Below the pieces are notes generated by a model, which worked only from the letters and a program-made list of their open reading frames with translations, did no database searches and was not told where the DNA came from. From a bacterium (GTDB lineage Bacteria; Krumholzibacteriota; Krumholzibacteriia; LZORAL124-64-63), in assembly GCA_020049465.1 (NCBI GenBank), contig JAIFKS010000129.1, positions 1 through 35,401 of the forward strand: a DNA stretch of 35,401 bases, written 5' to 3'. The translations under genes and the position numbers were made by a program. This document shows, piece after piece, positions 24,377 to 31,300 of the stretch; within the stretch, counting starts at the first letter, position 1, and the number at the start of each line of letters is the position of its first letter.

Positions 24377-26323
24377 TCAGTGCACCGAACGGCCGGCGGC
24401 GGCGGTCATCCGTCCCAGTTCGGTTTCCAGGGCGGCGGCGGCTTCCTCCAGCCAGATGTTGGCTGACCGGCTGGACAGGGACGGGAACGCCAGCGGCGCG
24501 GCATCGATCGTGAACTCCAGGCGCGATTGGCCGGCATCGCCGGCGGCGGCGAGCTGGTGGCGCAGGCGGTCGGTCAGGACCGCGGCGCCGGCCGCGTCGG
24601 CCGCGGCCACGACGAAGACCAGTTCGCCGCGGTCGTCGCAGACCAGCCGCGGCAGCAGCAGATCGCGGTCGGACATCAGGCAGCCGGCCACGACGCGGCG
24701 CACGGCGTCCAGGTACTTGGCCTCGAAGCCCTGCAGGACGCCGCCGTCGGCGGCCCGGGCGTCGATGCCGATCAGGCACAGTGTCGAGATGCCGCCCGCC
24801 GGCGTCGGCAGACGCGACAGCAGGGCGCGGCACGAGAAGATCGGCACCGTGAAGTGGAAGGTGCTGCCGCGGCCGACTTCGCTCTCCACCCAGAGTCGGC
24901 CTCCGTGTCCGGTCACGATCTGCCGGCAGATGTAGAGGCCCAGGCCCAGGCCGCGGCGGCTGACTTCCGCGCCCATCTCGCGCTGGTAGAGGTGCTCGAA
25001 GACGCGCTCCTGCTCTTCGGGCGGGATGCCGCAGCCGGTGTCGGTGACGGAGATGCGCAGTTCGTCGGGAGACTCAGGGTCCGGCTCCGCGGTCAGGGTG
25101 ATCGTGCCGCCGGCGGGCGTGAACTTCACGGCGTTGCTGAGCAGGTTGATCAGCACCTGACGCACGCGTCCCGGATCGGCCAGCAGTTCGGGCAGCCGCT
25201 CCGGCAGTTCCAGCCTGAACGTGACCACTTCGCTGCGCTGCGCGGCGCGGACCGAAGCCACCGCGTCCTCGGCAAGCGCGGGCAGGCTCGTGCGCAGGGG
25301 GTCGACGCGCAGTTTGCCGCTGTCGCTGCGCGTGGCCTCCAGCAGGTCCTCGATCAGTTTCTCGAGATGCCGGCAATTGCGCAGGATCGTTTCGAGCGCC
25401 TTGCTCTGCTCCGCGGTCATGGGCCCGAGCAGCCCGTCCTTCAGAAGCGCCACCCACTGCTGCGCCACCGTCAGCGGCGTGCGCAGTTCGTGCGAGACGT
25501 GGGACAGGAACTGGTCGCGCACCATCAACTGCCGCACGCGCGTGTCGTCCAGCTGGCGCAGCGTCTCCTTGTGGGCGGTGATGTCGCGGAAGGTGGCCAG
25601 GTAGGCGGCGGCGCCCTGCCAGTCGACGGGCACCACCCGCATCTCCGCCGTGAGATTCCGGCCGTCCGGCCGCACCACTTCCAGTTCGGTGCGGCTGCCG
25701 TCCACCGGCAGGCCCAGGGGGCTGCCGAGCAGGATGGCGCGCTTGCGGTTGAACAGCGTTTCGGCCGCGGGATTGGCGAAGACGATGGTGCCCAGCGGAT
25801 CGGTGATGATCATGCCGTCGGCCGAACTGGCGATGAGCAGGCGCAGTCGGTCCTCGCTGGCCGAGAGCTCGCGCGCCTTGAGCGCCACCTCGCGGCGCAT
25901 GCGGTGCCGTTCGACGGCGTAGCGGATGGCGCGTCCCAGCAGGTTCGCGTCCAGTTGCCCCTTGGCCAGGAAGTCCTGGGCGCCTTCCTTCACGGCGGCC
26001 ACGCCCATCATCTCGTCGCGCAGGTCGGTCAGGATCAGAACCGGCGCCAGGGTCTGGGCCTCCAGCATGCGCCGCAGGGCTTCCAGTCCATCGGCGTCCG
26101 GCAGGTTCAGATCCAGCAGGATCACGTCGAAGTGGGTGCGGCCCAGCGCGGCCAGACCGCCCGCCAGCGTGTCGGCGTCCTGCAGCCGGTAGCGGCCGGA
26201 CCGGGAATCGCCCAGCGTGATCTCCGACAGCACCTCGCGCACCAGGGTGCGGTCGTCCGGGTCGTCCTCGATCAGCAGCACGTCCAGGTCGTCGCGCCGG
26301 TTCATGGGATCCGCTTTCATCAT
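24377..26323 (-). CDS. Hybrid sensor histidine kinase (REC-PAS-HisKA-HATPase plus C-terminal module)
   Basis: A 648-aa cytoplasmic-looking kinase with no membrane helix. Seen in order: an N-terminal receiver (IEDDPDD at 18-24, phosphoacceptor D71 in LLDLNLPD, K121); a PAS domain (about 155-250, SADGMIITDPLGTIVFANPA); HisKA with H278 in LSHVSHELRTPL; HATPase with NLLSNAVKFTPAGG, DTGCGIPPEEQERVF and GLGLGLYICRQIVTGHGG; and about 150 extra C-terminal residues (LCLIGIDARAADGG to LRHQLA) that recall a degenerate GGDEF-like fold without the GGDEF motif. The ATG overlaps the KaiC stop (ATGA), so expression is coupled to the clock protein. In cyanobacteria KaiC signals through the histidine kinase SasA; this kinase, or the PAS-PAS kinase that opens the operon, is the likely output or input partner, but neither has the KaiB-like SasA sensor domain. 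Confidence 0.92.
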   Translation of the reverse strand: MMKADPMNRRDDLDVLLIEDDPDDRTLVREVLSEITLGDSRSGRYRLQDADTLAGGLAALGRTHFDVILLDLNLPDADGLEALRRMLEAQTLAPVLILTDLRDEMMGVAAVKEGAQDFLAKGQLDANLLGRAIRYAVERHRMRREVALKARELSASEDRLRLLIASSADGMIITDPLGTIVFANPAAETLFNRKRAILLGSPLGLPVDGSRTELEVVRPDGRNLTAEMRVVPVDWQGAAAYLATFRDITAHKETLRQLDDTRVRQLMVRDQFLSHVSHELRTPLTVAQQWVALLKDGLLGPMTAEQSKALETILRNCRHLEKLIEDLLEATRSDSGKLRVDPLRTSLPALAEDAVASVRAAQRSEVVTFRLELPERLPELLADPGRVRQVLINLLSNAVKFTPAGGTITLTAEPDPESPDELRISVTDTGCGIPPEEQERVFEHLYQREMGAEVSRRGLGLGLYICRQIVTGHGGRLWVESEVGRGSTFHFTVPIFSCRALLSRLPTPAGGISTLCLIGIDARAADGGVLQGFEAKYLDAVRRVVAGCLMSDRDLLLPRLVCDDRGELVFVVAAADAAGAAVLTDRLRHQLAAAGDAGQSRLEFTIDAAPLAFPSLSSRSANIWLEEAAAALETELGRMTAAAGRSVH

Positions 26324-27831
26324 TGGTCGAACAGATCGTTCAGGCGCGCGATCTCACGCTCGGAGGCGTGGACGGGCACTCCCGCCAGGATGCCCGAGAC
26401 ATGCCGGAACGGCGCGCCGATGTGCATGCCCGTGCTGTCGATCGAGACTTCGCGGATCTCCTTGTCGTGCATCGAGCCGCGCATCTTCAGGACGGTCATG
26501 CCGCGGCGCATCACGCCGTACATCTCGACGTAGCGCAGCAGCAGGATGGAATCGGTGATCGTCGAGATGTGCGCCTCGGTCACCGAGGCCCCGCCCAGCA
26601 GCGTCGGCGTGGTGGCGGTGAACAGACCGGCCATCTCGTGGTGCTTGATGAACGAGGTCAGGCCGATCACGAACTCGCGGAAGCCCTTCGCCGAGCCCAC
26701 GCGTTCGAGGGCCGACAGGCTGTCGACGGCCACGCGGTTCGGCTTGAAGCTCTCGATCTCCGACTTCATGCTCACCAGGTGGTCTTCCAGGCCGGCCACC
26801 TCGGGGTAGGCGCAGATCACGCGCAGGGCGCCGGACTTCTCCAGTGCGTGGAAGTCCAGACCCCAGCCGCGGGCGTTGCGGAACAGCTGCTCGCGGCTCT
26901 CCTCGAAGGCGAAGAGCAGGCAGCGCTCGTCCCTGGCGGCGCCGCCGCTGATGAACTGGGTCACGGTCAGCGTCTTGCCGGTGCCTGTCGCGCCCGAGGC
27001 CAGGATGACCGAGTCGCGGAAGAAGCCGCCGCCGCACATTTCGTCCAGGATGGCGTTGCCGGAGGTGATGCGCAGGTCGGTCGACTGCTGCTTCAGTTCC
27101 AGCGCGGACAAAGGCAGCACGATGATGCCGCCGCGGGGGTGGATCGTGAACGGATACTCGCCCTTCTGGTGGTCGGTGCCGCGGAACTTCAGGATCTCGA
27201 TCGTGCGCCGCCGCTTCTCGTCCTCCAGGTTGTTCCGCAGGACGACCACGTTGTCGGTGACGAACTCCTCGATCCCGTAGCGGGCGATGGCGCCGAACTC
27301 CTCGGTCCGCTCTGCCGTCAGCAGCGAGGTGACGCCCAGCTTCTTGAGGGCGGTGGTGATGCGCAGCATCTCGTTGCGCACGATCTTCGATTCCGCGATC
27401 TGGGTGAACACGGCGCCCAGGGAATCCATGACCAGGCGCTGCGCGCCGATGCGCTTGACCGCGTTCTCCATGCGGGCCAGCAGCGCGCCCAGATCGTATT
27501 CGCCGCCGATCACGGTCTCATCCGTCAGCAGGGGCGAGACGTCGACGAAGGCCCACTTGCCCTGCGCTTCCCAGGCCTCGATGTCCCAGCCGAAGCCCAT
27601 CATGTTGCGCCGGATGTCCGCCGGCGGCTCCTCGAAGGTCACGAACACGCCCGGTTGGTCGAACTGTTCGATGCCGGCGGCCAGGAACTGGCTGCCGAAG
27701 ACCGTCTTGGCGCTGCCGGCCGTGCCCGACAGCAGCGAGGTGCGGTGCAGGGGAAGACCGCCGTTGGTGATGCTGTCGAAACCGGGAATGCCCGTGAGCA
27801 GCTTGGGGAGCGGCGATAGCTTTTCATTCAT
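26320..27831 (-). CDS. kaiC: KaiC-like circadian clock ATPase/kinase, double domain
   Basis: A 503-aa full-length KaiC (two RecA-like domains, CI and CII), normally a hexameric ATPase and autokinase/phosphatase whose phosphorylation state keeps time. The start at 27831 is used because it overlaps the KaiB stop and aligns with known KaiC N-termini. Seen: CI P-loop GTAGSAKT (36-43; cyanobacteria have GTSGTGKT), CI catalytic E67/E68, RYGIEEFVTDNVVVLRN, and RRRTIEILKFRGT.H.KGEYPF. CII has the P-loop GATGTGKT (280-287), E310/E311, and the phosphosite segment SVTEAHISTIT with T418, S423 and T424 matching T426, S431 and T432 of Synechococcus KaiC. KMRGSMHDKEIRE and an A-loop/tail (VPVHASEREIARLNDLFDQ) are kept, slightly shorter than in cyanobacteria. 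Autokinase activity is therefore plausible. Confidence 0.96.
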   Translation of the reverse strand: MNEKLSPLPKLLTGIPGFDSITNGGLPLHRTSLLSGTAGSAKTVFGSQFLAAGIEQFDQPGVFVTFEEPPADIRRNMMGFGWDIEAWEAQGKWAFVDVSPLLTDETVIGGEYDLGALLARMENAVKRIGAQRLVMDSLGAVFTQIAESKIVRNEMLRITTALKKLGVTSLLTAERTEEFGAIARYGIEEFVTDNVVVLRNNLEDEKRRRTIEILKFRGTDHQKGEYPFTIHPRGGIIVLPLSALELKQQSTDLRITSGNAILDEMCGGGFFRDSVILASGATGTGKTLTVTQFISGGAARDERCLLFAFEESREQLFRNARGWGLDFHALEKSGALRVICAYPEVAGLEDHLVSMKSEIESFKPNRVAVDSLSALERVGSAKGFREFVIGLTSFIKHHEMAGLFTATTPTLLGGASVTEAHISTITDSILLLRYVEMYGVMRRGMTVLKMRGSMHDKEIREVSIDSTGMHIGAPFRHVSGILAGVPVHASEREIARLNDLFDQ

Positions 27832-28150
27832 GGCTGGAATCCTCGCCCTGGTGGGAATGGTTGGATGAATCATCGGCGCTGCTGAGCAGGCCGATGGTCT
27901 GCCGGACGATCTCGCGGTCGGACAGGTCGCCGATGATGCGCAGGGGCGGCGGCGGCACCAGTCTGATGAGGGTCGGGGTGGCCAGGATGTGGCGTTCCTC
28001 GGCCCGGTCAGGCTGTTCGATCACGTCGATGATCGTCAGTTCATACTCGACGTCAGGGAAATCGGCGAAGTACGCGCGCAGATTCTGGATCGCGCGCTGC
28101 GACTGCCGGGTGCGTCCGGTGACGAAGAGTTCGAAGACAAGTGTGACCAA
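27824..28150 (-). CDS. kaiB: KaiB-like clock protein
   Basis: A 108-aa thioredoxin-like KaiB, which binds the KaiC CI ring during the clock cycle and, in cyanobacteria, sequesters KaiA after a fold switch. Seen: LFVTGRTRQSQRAIQNLRAY, TIIDVIEQPDRAEERHILATPTL and the hallmark PPPLRIIGDLSDREIV, followed by a short His/Ser/acidic tail (DDSSNHSHQGEDSSHE). The start is TTG at 28150, with AAAGGA 9 bases upstream and 2 bases after the previous stop; the upstream in-frame ATG would add an Arg/Pro-rich stretch lying inside the preceding gene. The stop overlaps the KaiC start by 8 bases. The KaiB call is secure; fold switching cannot be judged by eye. Confidence 0.95.
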   Translation of the reverse strand: MVTLVFELFVTGRTRQSQRAIQNLRAYFADFPDVEYELTIIDVIEQPDRAEERHILATPTLIRLVPPPPLRIIGDLSDREIVRQTIGLLSSADDSSNHSHQGEDSSHE

Positions 28151-28152
28151 GG

Positions 28153-29040
28153 TCAGTTGTCCTTTGCTGGTGCGGCGCCGCGCGGCCGGGTCATCGCGGC
28201 GGGGTGGAGGTGGATACCGGTGGCCTGGCACCGGTAGTAGGCCAGAAGGTAGCCCATCAGTTCGACGAGCATCAGCCGGCCTTCGTTGCCCATGGCGCGC
28301 GCCACCAGGTCGGTGGCCGAGGCGGTGCCCCGCCTCAACGCTTCCTGGTGGATCCTGATCACGTCCCGGGGGCCCGCGTACATCAGGCCCAGACTCTCGG
28401 ACATGGTCTGCAGTTCGCGCGAGATGGCGCGTTCGCCCTGTTGCGGCGCCTCGCAGAAGTGGGAATCGAGCAGGTCGCCGTACCGCTGCACCAGCTCCGC
28501 GTACAACTGGGGCGAGGATTCCGGCAGTTCGGACGATCCGTAGAGCTGGGCCGTGACCGACGTGCGGGGCGGGGCCAGCAGCCGGGCGAACGCCGCCTGT
28601 TCGCGATCGTGGCGCTCGCGCTCGCGCAGTTCCTCGAGCTGATTGTTCAGCGCCCGCCGCTCGCGCGCGTAGCGCAGGGCCCTGGACAGCAGGTTACGGT
28701 CCAGGCCCGTCTTCAGCAGGTAGTCCTCGGCGCCCAGACCCAGGGCCTCCAGGCCGTTGCCGGCGTCGCTCAGGCCGGTCAGGACCACCACCGGCACTTC
28801 CCGGTGCAGCCGGTTGATCTCGCGCAGACCGTCGAAGCCCTGGCTGTCGGGCAGGGACAGGTCCAGCAGCACGGCGTCGCACGGCGCGGCGGCCAGATCC
28901 GCGAGACCGGCCGCCAGCGACTGGTGCCAGCTCACGGCGAAGCTGGACTCCTCCTGCTCCTCGAGCAGGGAGCGGACGAGGTGGGCATCGTCGGGGTCGT
29001 CCTCGACGAGCAGGATGCGGATGGCGCGGGCGGTCGACAT
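28153..29040 (-). CDS. Receiver domain fused to a KaiA/RsbU-like helical domain (candidate KaiA)
   Basis: A 295-aa two-domain protein immediately upstream of kaiB. Residues 1-130 form an intact receiver (ED pocket E13-D15, phosphoacceptor D60 in VLLDLSLPD, T88, K110). A charged coiled coil follows (about 127-150, NNQLEELRERERHDREQ), then a linker. Residues about 176-272 are all-helical and resemble the KaiA C-terminal / RsbU N-terminal domain: LYAELVQRYGDLLDSHF, DVIRIHQEALRRG and GRLMLVELMGYLLAYYR line up with the KaiA helices that contain YRQIILDYF, QVVEIHMELM and YRLTLIDVIAHLCEMYR. Cyanobacterial KaiA has the same order but with a dead pseudo-receiver; here the receiver looks active. KaiA binds the KaiC tail and promotes autophosphorylation. 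Whether this protein does so is inference; an RsbU-type partner-switching role is the alternative, though no RsbT or anti-sigma partner is nearby. Start: GGAAAGAG about 8 bases upstream. Confidence 0.8.
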   Translation of the reverse strand: MSTARAIRILLVEDDPDDAHLVRSLLEEQEESSFAVSWHQSLAAGLADLAAAPCDAVLLDLSLPDSQGFDGLREINRLHREVPVVVLTGLSDAGNGLEALGLGAEDYLLKTGLDRNLLSRALRYARERRALNNQLEELRERERHDREQAAFARLLAPPRTSVTAQLYGSSELPESSPQLYAELVQRYGDLLDSHFCEAPQQGERAISRELQTMSESLGLMYAGPRDVIRIHQEALRRGTASATDLVARAMGNEGRLMLVELMGYLLAYYRCQATGIHLHPAAMTRPRGAAPAKDN

Positions 29041-29070
29041 GAACAGGCTCTTTCCAGTGTGGCGGCCGGT

Positions 29071-29511
29071 CTAGTGGGGCAGTTCCACGATCTCGAACCA
29101 GTACTTGTCCAGGGTGCGCACCGTTTCGACCAGCGCCTCGAAGGTCACCGGCTTGACGATGAACGAATTCACGCCCAGATCGTAGGTGCGCAGGATGTCC
29201 TCTTCCGTCTTCGAGGTCGTCAGCACGACGATCGGTATCCGCCGCAGACGCGGATCGCTCTTGATTTCCCGCAGCGCCTCGCGCCCGTCCAGGCGCGGCA
29301 TGTTCAGATCCAGCAGGATGAGGCCCGGCAGTTCGTCGGAGCGATCGGCATACCGGCCGCGGCAGTACAGGTAGTCCAGCAGCTCTTCGCCGTCGCTGAC
29401 CGTCGCGATGCGGTTCGCCAGGCGGCTCTCCTTCATGGCGTCGAGCACCAGGGCGCGATCCTCTTCGTCGTCCTCGGCGTAGAGCAGGGTGATGGGATTC
29501 TTCGCGGACAT
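29071..29511 (-). CDS. Rcp1-like single-domain response regulator
   Basis: A 146-aa receiver of the Rcp1 type usually paired with phytochrome-like kinases. Seen: YAEDDEEDRAL (D14/D15), the long alpha2-beta3 insert (CRGRYADRSDELPG) typical of this subgroup, phosphoacceptor D68 in LILLDLNMPRLDGREAL, the Thr pair in VVLTTSKTEEDI and K in FIVKPV. No output domain. It begins 3 bases after the stop of the PAS-PAS kinase, whose HisKA domain is of the matching type, so it is probably that kinase's direct target. GGGAG about 10 bases before the ATG serves as ribosome-binding site. Confidence 0.9.
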   Translation of the reverse strand: MSAKNPITLLYAEDDEEDRALVLDAMKESRLANRIATVSDGEELLDYLYCRGRYADRSDELPGLILLDLNMPRLDGREALREIKSDPRLRRIPIVVLTTSKTEEDILRTYDLGVNSFIVKPVTFEALVETVRTLDKYWFEIVELPH

Positions 29512-29514
29512 GGT

Positions 29515-31068
29515 TCAGTTCTCCCTGGGGGCTTGGCGCCGGGGCAGTGTCACGGTGAACGTGGCGCCGGCGCCGGGTTGGCTGGCGGCGTCGATCGTGC
29601 CGCCGTGGCGCATGGCGATCTTCTCGCAGACGGCCAGTCCCAGACCGGTGCCTTCGTACTGCGGCCGCGGGTGGAGTCTCTGGAAGATCCTGAAGATCCG
29701 GTCCTTGTACTTCTCGTCGAAGCCGATGCCGTTGTCGGCGACGCTCAGGATCACCTGGTCGCCCCGCGTTTCGCCGCTCACGGTGACGACGGGTGGCACA
29801 TCGGGCCGGTGGAACTTGAGCGCGTTGGCGATCAGGTTCTGCAGCAGCATCCGCAGCTGCGTGGGATCGGCCTCGAGCCGCGGCAGCGGCCCGACCTCGA
29901 CCCGCCCCGAGCACTGCTCGAGCCGGTACTCAAGGTCGCTGAGAACCAGCCCGATGATCTCGTCCGGCTCGATCTCGGCGAACGTCTGCGCCCGCACCCC
30001 GACCCGCGAGTAGGTCAGCAGGTCGTTGATCAACTGCTGCATGCGTCCCGCCGAATCGCGCATGCGCGTCAGGTAGTCGCGGCTCTTGTCGTCCAGGCGG
30101 TCTTCCAGCGTGGTGGCCAGACGGTCGCCGAACGACTGGATCTTGCGCAACGGCTCCTGAAGGTCGTGTGAGGCCAGGTAGGCGAACTGCTCGAGTTCCG
30201 CGTTGGAGCGGGCCAGCTCCTTGACGTTCTGTTCAAGTCGCCGCTGCAGCTGGACGCGCTCGCTGATGTCCGACACGAACACGAACAGGCGGCCGCCTTC
30301 GATGTCCAGCCAGGTGGAACGGACGGCCACGTCGATGACCACGGCGTCCTTGCGCCGATGCCTGGTTTCGAAGCTCATCGACCCCTGCGCCACCACCACG
30401 GCGATGCGTTCGGCCACCTCGGCGGGCGTGAGCACGGCTTCGAGATCGGGAATGGTCAGGCGCAGGAGCTCGTCGCGCGCGTAGCCGAGCATCCGGCACA
30501 GCGAGTCGTTCACCTGCAGCAGGCGGCCCTCCAGATCGCAGACCCAGAAGCCGTCCACGGTGCCGGCGATGACCGCCTCGAGCTGGCGCTGCGACCGCTT
30601 GCGCTCGGTGATGTCCACCGACAGCTGGTAATGGACCAGACTCCCGTCGGTCCAGGGAATCATGAGGTCGGTGATCTCGAAGTCGCGTTCGTGGTGCTGA
30701 TCCTGGAATTCCCAGTAGTGGGGCAGCCCCGGCTGTGTGGCGAGCTTGGCGTTCTGGCAGAAGCTGCAGGGGGCGTTCAGGCCGCGGAATTCCTCGTAGC
30801 AGACATGTCCCACCGGATCGCGCGCCAATCGTTCGCGGTAGTGCCGGTTGACGTACAGGACCCGGTTGGTGGCCGGGTCCACGACGCTGATGCGCTCGGG
30901 ATGCGCGTCGAGGATGGCCATGAAGTGCGCGTTCTGCTCGGACAGCCGGTTGACGGCCTCCGTCAGCGCGTCCGACGCCGCGGCGCCCACCACGGCACCC
31001 GGCTGGCTGTCGCCGGGTTCCGGGCCGTTCCTGACGTCGGGCGTGGGCCCGGCGGGAGTCCGCGTCAT
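29515..31068 (-). CDS. PAS-PAS sensor histidine kinase, first gene of the Kai operon
   Basis: A soluble 517-aa kinase. The start at 31068 has GGGGAA 6 bases upstream; an ATG at 31119 and a TTG at 31149 are in-frame alternatives. Seen: PAS1 (about 45-155), unusual in holding C90, C101 and C104 (GLNAPCSFCQNAKL); PAS2 (about 160-275, GTVDGFWVCDLEGRLLQVND); a helical linker; HisKA with H301 in YLASHDLQEPLRKIQSFGDRL; HATPase with NLIANALKFHRPD, VADNGIGFDEKYKDRIFRIFQRLH and GTGLGLAVCEKIAMRHGG. The YLASHDLQEPL motif is typical of phytochrome-type kinases that act on Rcp1-like regulators, and such a regulator follows directly. It probably feeds an environmental signal into the Kai module or reads it out. 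The Cys cluster could bind metal or sense redox, which is inference. Confidence 0.92.
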   Translation of the reverse strand: MTRTPAGPTPDVRNGPEPGDSQPGAVVGAAASDALTEAVNRLSEQNAHFMAILDAHPERISVVDPATNRVLYVNRHYRERLARDPVGHVCYEEFRGLNAPCSFCQNAKLATQPGLPHYWEFQDQHHERDFEITDLMIPWTDGSLVHYQLSVDITERKRSQRQLEAVIAGTVDGFWVCDLEGRLLQVNDSLCRMLGYARDELLRLTIPDLEAVLTPAEVAERIAVVVAQGSMSFETRHRRKDAVVIDVAVRSTWLDIEGGRLFVFVSDISERVQLQRRLEQNVKELARSNAELEQFAYLASHDLQEPLRKIQSFGDRLATTLEDRLDDKSRDYLTRMRDSAGRMQQLINDLLTYSRVGVRAQTFAEIEPDEIIGLVLSDLEYRLEQCSGRVEVGPLPRLEADPTQLRMLLQNLIANALKFHRPDVPPVVTVSGETRGDQVILSVADNGIGFDEKYKDRIFRIFQRLHPRPQYEGTGLGLAVCEKIAMRHGGTIDAASQPGAGATFTVTLPRRQAPREN

Positions 31069-31135
31069 CGGCAGTTCCCCGTCTGCGAAGGACCTTGGCG
31101 GGAAGCGCAAACGCTTCATTTCCTTATAAAGAGAG

Positions 31136-31163
31136 CTTAAAGAGGACAAACCGGGGCTGTCAA
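31136..31163 (-). promoter_or_regulatory. Candidate promoter of the Kai operon
   Basis: On the minus strand a consensus TTGACA (31163-31158) is followed after 16 bases by TTTAAG (31141-31136, four of six matches to TATAAT). Transcription would start near 31129, about 60 bases before the ATG at 31068. The region is AT-rich compared with the genes on either side. It is the only gap before the seven-gene run. Confidence 0.45.
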
Positions 31164-31300
31164 CCCTGTAATTCGTAAGTTGTTGATGAGAAAGAAATTC
31201 AAGGTCAGGAGATGGGCTCGGGAGTGGATTTATTGATTATCGATATCATTTGAACGCGAAAGCGGTGAGCGCGGCCGGACGCCCATTCCGGCCGTCGGAC

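Noticed and set aside
29560..29580. GGCGCCGGCGCC-like sequences (also near 13590 and 18314) as further palindrome copies
   Set aside because: They lack the TTG/CAA ends and are ordinary GC-rich codon runs (Ala-Pro or Gly-Ala stretches).
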